From Alphaproteobacteria bacterium (GTDB lineage: Bacteria; Pseudomonadota; Alphaproteobacteria; UBA8366; Aestuariispiraceae), in contig JASJDC010000002.1 in the NCBI GenBank assembly GCA_030065235.1, forward strand, positions 706,001 to 770,000: a DNA stretch of 64,000 bases. Reading direction: 5' to 3'. A program made the position numbers and the translations under genes. Each line of letters starts with the position of its first letter. Positions within the stretch are counted from its first letter, which is position 1. Positions 1 through 8,837 of this stretch are shown in pieces. The notes beneath the pieces are model-generated. The model was not told the DNA's origin and ran no database searches. It saw only the letters and a list, made by a program, of their open reading frames with translations.

Positions 1-482
1 CGACTCTGGGATTCATCGTCCTGACGGCGGCGGTCGGCGCGCTGCTGGTGCGCGCCCAAGGCCTGCGGGTCTTGGCGCAGATTCAGGCGGAAGCCGAAGC
101 CGGCACGGCGCCCGTCGGCGCGTTGATCAGCGGCGCCTGCCTTTTGGTTGCAGGCCTATTGCTGCTGACGCCCGGATTCCTGACGGACGCGATTGGCTTC
201 GCGCTGCTGTTGCCGCCCGTGCAGGCGGCGCTTGGTCGATCCTTGGTCGGCGGAATCGCCGCACGCAGCGCCGCCTTCCGGTTTCGCACGGCCGGGACAT
301 CGACCCGGCGCGGGCCGGCGGGCCGGGCGGGCGCCGGCGGCTTTCGACGAGACCGGCGCGGCGTTGTTATCGATGGCGAGTTCCAGGAGATCGATCCGGA
401 AACAGCCGAGCCCGATCAGGACGCCTCCAGCCCGGCCGATGTGATCGAACCGCCGCGCGACAAGAAGGATCCACATCTGTGA
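1..482 (+). CDS. fxsA: FxsA family membrane protein (5' end outside window)
   Basis: The reading frame is open from base 3 to a TGA at 480-482, so the gene begins before the window; a GTG at 48 is internal. The visible protein has two hydrophobic segments (about residues 2-16 and 40-62 of the visible part) around the family motif TPGFLTDAIG, then an Arg/Gly-rich cytoplasmic tail with an acidic end. FxsA is a small inner-membrane protein, named in E. coli for relieving F-exclusion of phage T7; its cellular role is poorly known. The next gene starts inside its stop codon, so the two are probably co-translated. Confidence 0.85.
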   Translation, partial: TLGFIVLTAAVGALLVRAQGLRVLAQIQAEAEAGTAPVGALISGACLLVAGLLLLTPGFLTDAIGFALLLPPVQAALGRSLVGGIAARSAAFRFRTAGTSTRRGPAGRAGAGGFRRDRRGVVIDGEFQEIDPETAEPDQDASSPADVIEPPRDKKDPHL

Positions 483-1063
483 TCCTGATCCGCCATGCGC
501 AGTCCGAATTCAACGTGATCTACGCCAAAACCCGCATAGACCCGGGCATCCGCGACCCCAGGATCACCGATCATGGCCGCAATCAGGCGCACGCGGCGGC
601 GGAACGATTGGCCCGGTTGCGGGAATCGCGCCCCAATCGCGTCACCAGAATCGTCGCGAGCCCCTATTGGCGTACGCTCGAAACCGCTGAGATTGTCTCC
701 GCCGCTTTAGACCTGCCGGTTTCGGTCGACCCGCTGGTCGGCGAGCACGCCGCCTTCACGTCCGATCTCGGCTCGCCGGCGGCCGACTTGCGCGCGCAAT
801 GGCCGGAGATCGATTTCTCGCATATGGAGGAGGAATGGTGGCCGCAATCGCAGGAGGAAGAGCGCCATGTTCAGGATCGCGCCGCGCGCTTCCGCGACCA
901 GGCCCGAGACCTCGCCGACTACCGTGATGTGCTGATCGTCAGCCATTGGGGCTTCATCCGGGCGCTCACCGGCGTCGAGACGCCGAATTGCGGCATTCTG
1001 TCTTTCGACCCGCACGCGCCGCACCCGACCGGCGGGGAGCTGTTGCACGATGAGGCTGCATAG
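479..1063 (+). CDS. Histidine phosphatase (phosphoglycerate mutase-like) family protein
   Basis: The 194-residue product starts with the phosphohistidine motif LIRHAQSEFN (His6), followed by SPYWRTLETAE and, near residue 154, VSHWGFIRAL, which carries the second catalytic histidine. These are the hallmarks of the histidine phosphatase superfamily. The substrate cannot be read from sequence; it is shorter than true phosphoglycerate mutases, so a small-molecule phosphatase is likely. The GTG start at 479 overlaps the fxsA stop by four bases, which suggests translational coupling. Confidence 0.8.
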   Translation: MILIRHAQSEFNVIYAKTRIDPGIRDPRITDHGRNQAHAAAERLARLRESRPNRVTRIVASPYWRTLETAEIVSAALDLPVSVDPLVGEHAAFTSDLGSPAADLRAQWPEIDFSHMEEEWWPQSQEEERHVQDRAARFRDQARDLADYRDVLIVSHWGFIRALTGVETPNCGILSFDPHAPHPTGGELLHDEAA

Positions 1064-1128
1064 CCGGCGCGGCCTGAAGGCGCGTTGATCAGCCTGGACA
1101 TCAATCCTAAACCCCAGTGGAGCGACTC

Positions 1129-1434
1129 GTGAAGCTGCACCACACGACTGAAAAACTATCCGTCGACGACGCAGACCTCTCATCCTCTGTGTTCAACAAC
1201 GCGAACCTGTCCTCATCGAGCTACAATCAGATTGAGTGGTCAGGGGCGCGGATTAACGACAGCAACATGACCGGGTGGTTGATCAATGATGTGAACCTGG
1301 CTGGATCAAAGATCCAAAACGCCAATCTATCCGGGGTCGTATTCGAGAATTGCCGGCTGACCGGCGTGACAATCGATGGCGTCCCGCTTGACGACCTGTT
1401 CAAAGCGTACCGATCGAGCGGGAATTCAAGCTGA
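1129..1434 (+). CDS. Small pentapeptide-repeat protein
   Basis: About 101 residues containing repeats of the A(D/N)LSS type, for example DADLSSS, NANLSSS, NLAGS and NANLSGV, which build a right-handed beta-helix in pentapeptide-repeat proteins. The frame extends to a GTG at 1117, but GGAG at 1119-1122 lies six bases before the GTG at 1129, so I prefer the latter. Small proteins of this kind have no assigned biochemical function. No partner gene is evident; it lies between a phosphatase and secB, with about 65 bases on its 5' side. Confidence 0.7.
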   Translation: MKLHHTTEKLSVDDADLSSSVFNNANLSSSSYNQIEWSGARINDSNMTGWLINDVNLAGSKIQNANLSGVVFENCRLTGVTIDGVPLDDLFKAYRSSGNSS

Positions 1435-1571
1435 TGATCCGTCGCCCGCGCGCATGAATAGCGAACCGCTGGTCTTGATGTTTTGATCGTGCTAGCCACC
1501 CCTTCTTCAATCACACCCTTAAGGGCGAACGCGTATGTCAGGCAGCGACCGCGCGCCCACCGGAGATTTTT

Positions 1572-2165
1572 ATGAGCGACGAAACCACATCCGACGCGCC
1601 AACCGACGCCAAGCCGGAAGCGCCCGAGACCCCAGCGGGGGCGGAGGCCGCAGCCCCGGCAGGACCATCGGTGCAGATCCTGCACCAATATGTGAAGGAC
1701 CTGTCCTTCGAGAATCCATCGACGCCGCGGATCCAGCCGAAGCCGGAATCGACGGCGAATGTGAAAATCGACGTCACCGCGACGGCCTTGGCTGAGGGCG
1801 TGTTCGAGGTGGCGATCCACAGCGAGTTTCGCGCCGAACAGACGGTCGAAGACAAGAACGAGACGCTCTATATGGGCGAGTTGGTCTATGCCGGGCTGGT
1901 TCGGCTCGGCCAGGTGCGCCAGCAGGATCTCGAGCCGCTGTTGCTGATCGAGGCGCCGCGCACCCTGTTTCCCTTCGCTCGGGCGGTAATCTACAACGCG
2001 GTCCGCGATGGCGGCTTTCCGCCGATGCTGTTGGCGCCGTTCGACTTCGTAGACCTGTATCGCCGCCGACTGGCTGCGCGCGCCGAGGCGCAGAAGGCCA
2101 ATGCGGACGATGCTGGCGCCCCCGATACCGCAAAACCAACCACCGAAGAGACCGGGTCTGCCTAG
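1572..2165 (+). CDS. secB: Protein-export chaperone SecB
   Basis: SecB is the cytoplasmic tetrameric chaperone that holds preproteins unfolded and hands them to SecA. The conserved core runs from about residue 33 (VQILHQYVKDLSFENP) through LGQVRQQDLEPLLLIEAPRT-like helices to GFPPMLLAPFDFVDLY near residue 160. At 197 residues it is longer than the usual 150-165: there is a roughly 30-residue Pro/Ala/Glu-rich N-terminal extension and a 35-residue charged tail. GGAGA at 1562-1566 is a good ribosome-binding site for the ATG at 1572. It converges with dnaQ. Confidence 0.95.
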   Translation: MSDETTSDAPTDAKPEAPETPAGAEAAAPAGPSVQILHQYVKDLSFENPSTPRIQPKPESTANVKIDVTATALAEGVFEVAIHSEFRAEQTVEDKNETLYMGELVYAGLVRLGQVRQQDLEPLLLIEAPRTLFPFARAVIYNAVRDGGFPPMLLAPFDFVDLYRRRLAARAEAQKANADDAGAPDTAKPTTEETGSA

Positions 2166-2172
2166 GTTCGGG

Positions 2173-2856
2173 TCAGACGCCACGCCAAATCGGATTGTCC
2201 AACCGATCCAGCAGTGCGGTATGGGCTTCCAGTTCGCCGGCGCTGGGCGCATGCGGGCGCGGCGGTCGGAACGGTCGCTCGGCGCCGCCCGCCGGACCCG
2301 CGACAATCTCCGCGTCGCTCTGTCCGGCGAGGGCGAGACCAATCTGTTTGCCGCCAAGAAGCTCGATATAGACACCCGCCAGCAGCTCGGAATCAATCAA
2401 GGCCCCGTGTTTCGAGCGCGATGAATTGTCCACTCCGAACCGGCTGCACAACGCGTCGAGATTGACCTGTGCGCCGGGAAAGCGTTTGCGCGCCATCGCG
2501 ACCGTATCTACCGCCCGGCTCATCGGCAGAAGCGGTCGGCCCAGCCGCTCCAGCTCCGCATTGATGAAGCGCATGTCGAACTCAGCATTGTGGATCACAA
2601 GCTGCGCTTCGCCGATGAAAGTCAGAAACCGGTCGGCGACATCGGCGAAGACCGGATGGCCGGACAGAAACGCCTCGGACAGGCCATGAACGTTGAACGC
2701 CTCCTGCGGCATATCGCGTTCTGGATTGATATAGGCATGGAACTCTTTGCCGGTCGGCGCGTGGTGCAGCAGCTCGATACAGCCAATCTCGACGATGCGA
2801 TGGCCGGATTTCGGGTCGAGACCGGTGGTTTCCGTATCGAGGACGATTTCTCTCAT
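2173..2856 (-). CDS. dnaQ: DNA polymerase III epsilon subunit (3'-5' proofreading exonuclease)
   Basis: The 227-residue protein opens with the ExoI motif LDTETTGLD (Asp7, Glu9), followed by an ExoII motif in [11 protein letters not shown] and an ExoIII-like [14 protein letters not shown] with the catalytic His and Asp. This is the DEDDh exonuclease arrangement of DnaQ, which proofreads within the replicative polymerase core. The C-terminal tail after residue 180 is the low-conservation region that in the family contacts the alpha subunit. It is the last gene of the minus-strand origin-side run maf-aroE-coaE-dnaQ. Confidence 0.95.
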   Translation of the reverse strand: MREIVLDTETTGLDPKSGHRIVEIGCIELLHHAPTGKEFHAYINPERDMPQEAFNVHGLSEAFLSGHPVFADVADRFLTFIGEAQLVIHNAEFDMRFINAELERLGRPLLPMSRAVDTVAMARKRFPGAQVNLDALCSRFGVDNSSRSKHGALIDSELLAGVYIELLGGKQIGLALAGQSDAEIVAGPAGGAERPFRPPRPHAPSAGELEAHTALLDRLDNPIWRGV

Positions 2857-2893
2857 AGGCGTGTCTTTCTGGCGGATTTTCGTGTCGACCGAT

Positions 2894-3589
2894 CTAGGCG
2901 CGTGGGCCGAGCGGCAGCGGCTTTTTCAAATGACGGAGGATTATCGGCCGGTTCGAGCGTCGGCGCCATCCCCCCGCGCGCGGCGGCCAGTGCGCGCCCT
3001 TTCGCCCGGCGCATTCAGCGATCAGCGCCGCCAACCGCTCCCGCACCGGGCGTTTCCCTAGTCCGGTCTGCACCACCAGCGAGGCGAGCCGTCGTTTCGC
3101 AAAATCAGGCGTCTGGGCGTCGAGGATTGCAGCCAGACGGGCAGGGTCTTGACCCGACCGCACTAAGACGCGGGAGCGCTGAACGAATTCGGGCGCGGTC
3201 ATCAGCACGGTGATGTCGCATAGCGCGTCGCCGCCCGTCTCAAAAAGCAGCGGCACGTCCAGTACGACGGCGGAGGCGCGTCGGCGCGCGGCTTCACGCA
3301 GAAACCGATCCCGGTCGGCGGCGACCAGCGGATGCAGGATCGCTTCAAGCCTTCGCAGCGCCGGCGGATCTTCGAAAACGCGGGCGCCGAGCCGTTTCCG
3401 ATCGATTCCTCCGTTGCACAAGCAGTCGGGGAAGGCGGCTGCGACCCGCGCCACCGCTGCGCCGCCCGGACCGAGCAGGCGATGAACCGTCGCGTCGGCG
3501 TCATGCACGGGGACGCGAATCCGCCGCAGCATCTCGACGGCGGTCGATTTGCCCATACCGATCGATCCGGTCAGACCGATGACAATCAT
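2894..3589 (-). CDS. coaE: Dephospho-CoA kinase
   Basis: CoaE catalyses the last step of coenzyme A synthesis, phosphorylating the 3'-hydroxyl of dephospho-CoA. The P-loop GSIGMGKS sits at residues 8-15, followed by [12 protein letters not shown] and the [10 protein letters not shown] motif typical of the family. The length, 231 residues, exceeds the usual 195-205 because of a basic C-terminal tail rich in Arg and Lys. It lies 38 bases upstream of dnaQ and about 40 bases after aroE, in the same orientation. Confidence 0.95.
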   Translation of the reverse strand: MIVIGLTGSIGMGKSTAVEMLRRIRVPVHDADATVHRLLGPGGAAVARVAAAFPDCLCNGGIDRKRLGARVFEDPPALRRLEAILHPLVAADRDRFLREAARRRASAVVLDVPLLFETGGDALCDITVLMTAPEFVQRSRVLVRSGQDPARLAAILDAQTPDFAKRRLASLVVQTGLGKRPVRERLAALIAECAGRKGAHWPPRAGGWRRRSNRPIILRHLKKPLPLGPRA

Positions 3590-3628
3590 GCCGGACCGCC
3601 TTTTTGGAAAAGGTCCCCGTGCATTGGA

Positions 3629-4501
3629 TCAGCCAGCGTCGAGCGCGAGTACGGCGTTGCGGAGCGCGTCGGTCACGGTCGGCTTCACCCCGAACCAACG
3701 CTCGAAACCCGGCGCCGCCTGATGCAGCAGCATGCCCAGCCCATCGACCGTCTGAACGCCGGTCGCCGCAGCGTCTTCCAGCAACGGCGTTTTGAGCGGC
3801 GTATAGACAATATCCGTCACCAGCGCATGGTGGGTCAGACCGTCGAGCGACAGGTCCAGGTGGGGTTTGCCGGTCATCCCCAGGCTGGTCGTGTTCACCA
3901 GCAGCGCAACGTCGGCCAGCAGCGCCGAAACACCCTTGAACGGGACGACAGAGACCCGATCGCCGAATGCGCTCTGAACCGCTTCCGCCCGATCGCGAGT
4001 CCGGTTCGCCAGGTAGATTTTCGGCGCGCCGGCGCGCAGCAGCCCGTCCAAGACCGCGCGCGCCGCTCCGCCAGCGCCAAGCACCACGGCCGGGCCGGAA
4101 GCGGCGGACCAAGTTGGCGCCGATTGCTGGAGGTTGGCGATAAAGCCATAGCTGTCTGTATTATCCGCCTGGATGCAGCCGTCCGGCTGGAAGGTCAGCG
4201 TGTTCGCAGCCCCGATCCGCCGGGCGGCGTCGCTGACTGTGTCGGCCAGCCGCAAGGCCTCTTCCTTATGCGGAATGGTGACGTTGACGCCGCGAAAGCC
4301 GGCCGCCTTGAGTCCCAGAAGCGCGGCATCGAGATCGCCTGGCGCAACCGGGAGCGGCACGTAGGCGCCGTCCAGGCCGTAATGGCGCAGCCAATAAGTG
4401 TGCAATGCAGGAGACTTGGAATGCGAAACAGGCCAGCCGATGACACCGGCGACACGGGCGGCGCCCGTCGGCAATGTGACCCGTTCCAACGGCGCGTTCA
4501 T
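3629..4501 (-). CDS. aroE: Shikimate dehydrogenase (NADP+)
   Basis: AroE reduces 3-dehydroshikimate to shikimate in aromatic amino-acid synthesis. Visible motifs are VSHSKSPALH (substrate-binding serines, residues about 26-35), GVNVTIPHKE with the catalytic lysine near residue 81, the NADP-binding GAGGAARAV loop and the C-terminal DGLGMLLHQA. The 290-residue length is normal. The ATG at 4501 lies 13 bases after the maf stop, so the two are probably one transcript with coaE and dnaQ. Confidence 0.95.
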   Translation of the reverse strand: MNAPLERVTLPTGAARVAGVIGWPVSHSKSPALHTYWLRHYGLDGAYVPLPVAPGDLDAALLGLKAAGFRGVNVTIPHKEEALRLADTVSDAARRIGAANTLTFQPDGCIQADNTDSYGFIANLQQSAPTWSAASGPAVVLGAGGAARAVLDGLLRAGAPKIYLANRTRDRAEAVQSAFGDRVSVVPFKGVSALLADVALLVNTTSLGMTGKPHLDLSLDGLTHHALVTDIVYTPLKTPLLEDAAATGVQTVDGLGMLLHQAAPGFERWFGVKPTVTDALRNAVLALDAG

Positions 4502-4514
4502 CGCTGGATCCCGC

Positions 4515-5120
4515 TCAGACCATCAACGCGCCGGTCTGGCGCAAGAATCCGAGCAAAGGCGTTAATGGCAATCCCAGTATTGTGAAATAGTCGCCCTCTA
4601 TCCGGTCAAAGAGCTGCGCGCCCGACCCCTCCAACCGATAACCGCCCACTGACTTTATCGCGTCTTCGCCATCTGCATCCAGATAGGCGGTTAGAAAATC
4701 ATCGCTGAACGGGCGCATGGTCAAGTCCGCGGTCTCGACATGTCCCCAGATACGAGAGCCGGCCAGCGCGACGCACGCGCCGCTATGGAGACGATGGGTC
4801 TTGCCGCGCAGCGCCGTCAGATGGGCGCGCAAATGATCCATGTCCGGCGCCTTATCGAACCAGACATCGCCACAAGTCAGGATCTGATCAGCGCCGATTA
4901 CCAACGCGTCGGGATGGCGTCCTGAAATCTTGGTCGCCTTCATCTCAGCCAGAAACACGGCCGCATCACTGGGGTCGGCCTGCTCGGCTTGGAGCGAATG
5001 TTTGGCCGAATCCTCATCGATCCCGGCCGGGATTGCGTCGACGGTGAGGCCGGCGTTTTGCAGCAATGCGAGACGGGCCGCGCTGGCGCTCGCCAACAGG
5101 ATCGGGCGTGTTTGGTTCAA
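4515..5120 (-). CDS. maf: Maf family nucleotide pyrophosphatase
   Basis: Maf proteins hydrolyse nucleoside triphosphates, including modified ones, to monophosphates. The N-terminal substrate motif reads LASASAARLALL instead of the usual LASxSPRR, and the later motif is VIGADQIL with the catalytic Asp region. The altered motif is seen in origin-linked alphaproteobacterial members, and makes it unsafe to copy the E. coli YhdE/YceF specificity. The start is TTG at 5120, sharing TTGA with the stop of the upstream gene; GAGG lies about seven bases before it. Confidence 0.88.
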   Translation of the reverse strand: MNQTRPILLASASAARLALLQNAGLTVDAIPAGIDEDSAKHSLQAEQADPSDAAVFLAEMKATKISGRHPDALVIGADQILTCGDVWFDKAPDMDHLRAHLTALRGKTHRLHSGACVALAGSRIWGHVETADLTMRPFSDDFLTAYLDADGEDAIKSVGGYRLEGSGAQLFDRIEGDYFTILGLPLTPLLGFLRQTGALMV

Positions 5121-5989
5121 GCGGGCGCCTCGCTCGCGGAGACGGGCGCCGCCTTGGCCGCCGGCCGCGCATGGTCGCGCGCCTCAAGATGCTGCAGGAT
5201 GGTCGCCGCCGTCTCTTCGATCGATCGCCGGGAGACATCGATCACCGGCCAACCCTGATCGGTGAACAGCCGCCGCGCCGCGGTCACTTCCGCCCGGACA
5301 GTCTGAAGATCGACATAGTCGGTGTCCTTGTCCTCGGCGATCATCCGCAGTCGGTTGCGGCGGACCTGCACCAATCGGGCCGGGTCCTTGGTCAATCCGA
5401 TCACCAAAGGCCCGGGATCGCCGCCCTTGAATTGCAGCAATTCGTCAGGCAGCGGCACGCCGGGCACGATCGGCACATTCGCAGCCTTGAGACCGCGATT
5501 GGCCAGATAGAGGCATGTCGGCGATTTCGAGGTCCGGCTAACGCCGGTCAGCACCACATCCGCGGAACCGAGATTCCAGAGCCCTTGCCCGTCATCATGG
5601 TTCAGGGCGAACTGCATCGCGTCGATCCGCTCGAAATATTCATCATCCAGCAAATGTTGGCGGCCCGGCATATTCCGGGTTTCGGCCCCGAAATGCTCCC
5701 GCAGAGTATTGATGATCGGGTCGAGCACCGAGATGGCCGGCACATTCATCGCCCGGCAAGCGGCGTCCAAGCGATCCCGGATTTCGCTGTTCACCAAAGT
5801 GTAAAAAACGACGCCCGGATTCTCGCGCAGGGTCTGAACGATCTTGTCGACCTGTCCCACGGTGCGGATCAACGGCCAGGTATGTTCCTGAATCTGCATT
5901 TCTTCGAATTGCACCAGACAGGCGCGCGCCAGATTATGGACGGTCTCTCCGGTGGAGTCCGAGACAAGATGAACATGGGTGACGGACAC
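5117..5989 (-). CDS. Pyruvate phosphate dikinase / PEP synthase regulatory protein (DUF299, kinase-pyrophosphorylase)
   Basis: Family members switch PPDK or PEP synthase off and on by ADP-dependent phosphorylation and phosphate-dependent dephosphorylation. The LVSDSTGETV motif near residue 9 and the P-loop-like GVSRTSKSPTCLYLANRG around residue 150 are diagnostic. The frame extends to a TTG at 6001, but GGAG six bases before the GTG at 5989 favours that start, giving 290 residues. In Caulobacter and Rickettsia the homologue (the RP001 family) borders the origin, as it does here. Confidence 0.92.
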   Translation of the reverse strand: MSVTHVHLVSDSTGETVHNLARACLVQFEEMQIQEHTWPLIRTVGQVDKIVQTLRENPGVVFYTLVNSEIRDRLDAACRAMNVPAISVLDPIINTLREHFGAETRNMPGRQHLLDDEYFERIDAMQFALNHDDGQGLWNLGSADVVLTGVSRTSKSPTCLYLANRGLKAANVPIVPGVPLPDELLQFKGGDPGPLVIGLTKDPARLVQVRRNRLRMIAEDKDTDYVDLQTVRAEVTAARRLFTDQGWPVIDVSRRSIEETAATILQHLEARDHARPAAKAAPVSASEAPA

Positions 5990-6599
5990 GGTGAACTCCA
6001 AATCAGTGAAGCCTGGTGACTCGGGTCAGACTTGCGCGGGACGACGGGTATCACCCGCTGGGCATGAAACCGTGGACAACAGCGTGCATTGCCTATGGAT
6101 CAGACCAAAACGCCAAAAGACGCCCAGGTTTCAACTCTTCTGCACCCGCTTTCGAACTAGACTATATCCAGCTTGTTCGACCCCGTATAGCAAGCCGACT
6201 TTCGGGGACAAGCGTTAGGCGGCCGTGTTACGCCCGCGACTCACAGACCGGTCCATTGCCCCGGTCTCGCGCCAATTGGTCCAAATTGTCGCACTCTTTT
6301 CACAGCTTGGCGCCCAGACTGCAAAGATAGGAAGGACCGGGGACCGAATCCGGGATCAAATTTAATCCCCGTTGTTCCCGCCGCCAAATACCACTTCCTC
6401 ATCCTTCTTTTTATCTTTTCTCTTTGTTGAATCTCCGATCGGCCAATCTCGCGCTTGTCTTGAAAAAGAACGGTCGATCAACGGGTTGAATAGGGTCTTT
6501 CGGTTGGATCATCGATTGACTAACACGGTCTCAAAGGCGATGACCGGGTAGGGCGTGTCGGGCGCGCCGATTGGGGTGGGCGCAGAGTTGGGGAGTTCG
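5990..6599. other. oriC: Predicted chromosomal replication origin (oriC) in the hemE upstream gap
   Basis: This 610-base gap between divergent genes has no credible coding frame. Its position between the DUF299 gene and hemE is that of the Caulobacter origin. It holds a pyrimidine-rich, AT-rich tract at 6394-6433; four GANTC (CcrM-type) sites at 6018, 6238, 6346 and 6429; and only weak DnaA-box candidates: CTTTTCACA at 6296-6304 (8 of 9 to TTWTNCACA), the reverse-strand site at 6071-6079 and TATGGATCA at 6094-6102 (7 of 9 each). No full CtrA site was seen. TTGACT at 6516-6521 could be a -35 for hemE. The call rests mainly on synteny. Confidence 0.75.
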
Positions 6600-7658
6600 A
6601 TGAACGGTAAGGGAAACAGCGCTGTTAGGGGCGCCGAGAAACCCTTCTTGAAGGCGTTGGCTGGTGAGGCTTCGGACCGTCCGCCGATGTGGCTGATGCG
6701 TCAGGCGGGCCGCTATTTGCCGGAATATCGCGCCATTCGCGCCACGGTCAGCGGCTTTCTGGAGCTTTGCTACACGCCCGAACTTGCGACCGAAGTGACG
6801 CTTCAACCCATCCGCCGCTATGGTTTCGACGCGGCGATCCTGTTTTCCGACATTCTCGTGGTGCCCGACGCTCTGGGCCAGGAGGTCACCTTTGTCGAAG
6901 GCGAGGGGCCGAAACTGGCGCCGATCCGGAGCGCGGCCGAAGCGCGCACGCTTTCCGCGGATTGGATTCGGCAACGACTGGCCCCAGTCTTTGAGACAGT
7001 CGAGTCGGTGCGGTCGAAGCTGCCCGACGAAACCGCCTTGATCGGTTTCGCCGGGGCGCCTTGGACGGTGGCCTGCTATATGGTGGAAGGCGGCGGCAGT
7101 CGCGACTTCACCGAAGTGAAACGCTTCGCCTATCAGGATCCGAAAAGCTTTCAGGACGTGATCGATGTGCTGGTCGACGGCACGATCGATTATCTTTGCG
7201 CCCAGGTCGAGGCTGGTGCCGACGCGCTGCAACTGTTCGACACCTGGGCCGGCGTGCTCCCGGACGACGCCTTCGCCGCGTATGTGACTGAGCCGGCGCG
7301 GAAAATCGTCGCTGGCGTTCGCGCTAAACATCCAGACATCCCGATGATCGGTTTTCCACGCGGGGCCGGCGTCGGCTATGCGCGCTACTTGGATCAGACC
7401 GGCGTTAACGGCGTCTCGATCGATGTCGCGGTCGATCTAGACTGGGCGGCCAAGACCTTGCAGCCGAAAGGCGCGGTGCAAGGGAATCTTGACCCACAGC
7501 GTCTGTTGGTCGGCGGCGATGGTCTGAACGCGGCGGCGGACCGTATTCTGACTGCTTTCTCCGACGGCCCTTTCATCTTCAATTTGGGTCACGGCGTGAT
7601 CAAGGAAACGCCTCCAGAGCATGTTGAGGCTCTGGTTGAGCGGGTGCGCGGTCGGTAA
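6600..7658 (+). CDS. hemE: Uroporphyrinogen decarboxylase
   Basis: HemE decarboxylates the four acetate side chains of uroporphyrinogen III to give coproporphyrinogen III. The family signature PPMWLMRQAGRYLPEY is at residues 28-43, and ILFSDILVVPDALG holds the catalytic Asp region. GGGAG at 6591-6595 lies just before the ATG at 6600; this start gives the usual 352 residues, whereas the GTG at 6555 would add 15 unlikely ones. It is the first gene right of the predicted origin and heads the heme cluster hemE-hemH-hemJ. Confidence 0.96.
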   Translation: MNGKGNSAVRGAEKPFLKALAGEASDRPPMWLMRQAGRYLPEYRAIRATVSGFLELCYTPELATEVTLQPIRRYGFDAAILFSDILVVPDALGQEVTFVEGEGPKLAPIRSAAEARTLSADWIRQRLAPVFETVESVRSKLPDETALIGFAGAPWTVACYMVEGGGSRDFTEVKRFAYQDPKSFQDVIDVLVDGTIDYLCAQVEAGADALQLFDTWAGVLPDDAFAAYVTEPARKIVAGVRAKHPDIPMIGFPRGAGVGYARYLDQTGVNGVSIDVAVDLDWAAKTLQPKGAVQGNLDPQRLLVGGDGLNAAADRILTAFSDGPFIFNLGHGVIKETPPEHVEALVERVRGR

Positions 7659-7745
7659 CCGGCGTCGGTTGATTCACCTATTAGAAGCGGGCCGAGCATC
7701 TGGATTTGATCCGGAACGGGCCGAAAAAGACTCGGAGCGATTTCG

Positions 7746-8792
7746 GTGAAGACAGCCGTTTTGCTATTCAATCTGGGAGGACCGGATTCGCCCGAAGCGG
7801 TGCAGCCGTTTTTGTTTAATCTGTTCAACGATCCGGCGATTATTGGCGTGCCGACTCCGATCCGTTGGCTGTTGGCGAAACTGATTTCCGCCCGCCGTGC
7901 GCCGATCGCCAAGGAAATCTACGCCCATCTGGGCGGCGCATCGCCGCTCTTGCCCAATACTGAGGCGCAGGCCGACGCCTTGCGAAAGGCTTTGGACGGC
8001 GATCCGGATTTGGGCGAGGTGCGATGCTTCCCCGTCATGCGTTACTGGCATCCCTTTGCGTTGGACACGGCGCGTGAGGTCAAGGCTTGGGGTCCGGACC
8101 GTGAGGTTCTCCTGCCGCTCTATCCGCAATTCTCGACGGCGACCTCGGAATCCTCAATTCAGGATTGGGAGCGCGCGCGTAAGAAAGCGGGTCTGACCAG
8201 CGAGACGGTGACGGTGTGCTGCTATCCCGAAGAGCCGGGATTTGTCGCAGCCGGCGCCGCACTGCTCAAAGAGGCGGTGGCTGAGGTGCGCGCCGCGACC
8301 GGCGAAAACCCGCGGGTCTTTTTCTCCGCGCACGGTCTGCCGAAGAAAGTGGTCGATGGCGGCGACCCGTATCAGTGGCAGGTTGAGCGTAGTTCGGAGG
8401 CGATGGCGAAGGCGGTGGACGATCCTGACCTGGATTGGCGCGTCACTTATCAGAGCCGCGTGGGACCGCTGGAATGGGTCAAACCCTATACCGAAGAAGA
8501 AATACGCCAGGCCGGGGCCGACAAGGTTCCGCTGATCATCGTGCCGGTCGCCTTCGTGTCGGAACATTCGGAAACCCTCGTCGAACTGGACATCGAATAT
8601 GGCGAACTGGCCGAGGAGGTCGGGGTGCCGCATTACCGCCGTGTGCCGACGGTGTCGGTCGAGCAGCCTTTTATTGACGGTCTCGCCTCTGTGGTGCGCG
8701 GCGCGGTGGCGCGCGGACACAAGTTGGACAGCGGCGCTGGTGGACGCGTGTGTCCCGGCGTCTGTCGACGCTGTCCGATGAAGGCCGCCTAA
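7746..8792 (+). CDS. hemH: Ferrochelatase with cysteine-rich C terminus
   Basis: HemH inserts ferrous iron into protoporphyrin IX. The 348-residue protein has the N-terminal LFNLGGPDSPEAVQPFL signature and the catalytic-histidine motif FFSAHGLPKK near residue 195; AFVSEHSETLVELD is also conserved. The last 20 residues contain three cysteines in a CPGVCRRC pattern. Several bacterial ferrochelatases, including that of Caulobacter, carry a [2Fe-2S] cluster, and these residues could be ligands, though that is inference. The start is GTG after a GGAGCG sequence. Confidence 0.95.
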   Translation: MKTAVLLFNLGGPDSPEAVQPFLFNLFNDPAIIGVPTPIRWLLAKLISARRAPIAKEIYAHLGGASPLLPNTEAQADALRKALDGDPDLGEVRCFPVMRYWHPFALDTAREVKAWGPDREVLLPLYPQFSTATSESSIQDWERARKKAGLTSETVTVCCYPEEPGFVAAGAALLKEAVAEVRAATGENPRVFFSAHGLPKKVVDGGDPYQWQVERSSEAMAKAVDDPDLDWRVTYQSRVGPLEWVKPYTEEEIRQAGADKVPLIIVPVAFVSEHSETLVELDIEYGELAEEVGVPHYRRVPTVSVEQPFIDGLASVVRGAVARGHKLDSGAGGRVCPGVCRRCPMKAA

Positions 8793-8837
8793 CGTTACAG
8801 CGCCAAATTCAAGCGCTGTCAGGGGGAGGGGAACATC

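Noticed and set aside
1227-2396. 389-residue minus-strand open frame over secB and the pentapeptide gene
   Set aside because: Antisense to SecB; no recognisable domain.
3332-4585. 417-residue plus-strand open frame over coaE and aroE
   Set aside because: Antisense to two enzymes with intact motifs; its own composition is typical of a shadow frame.
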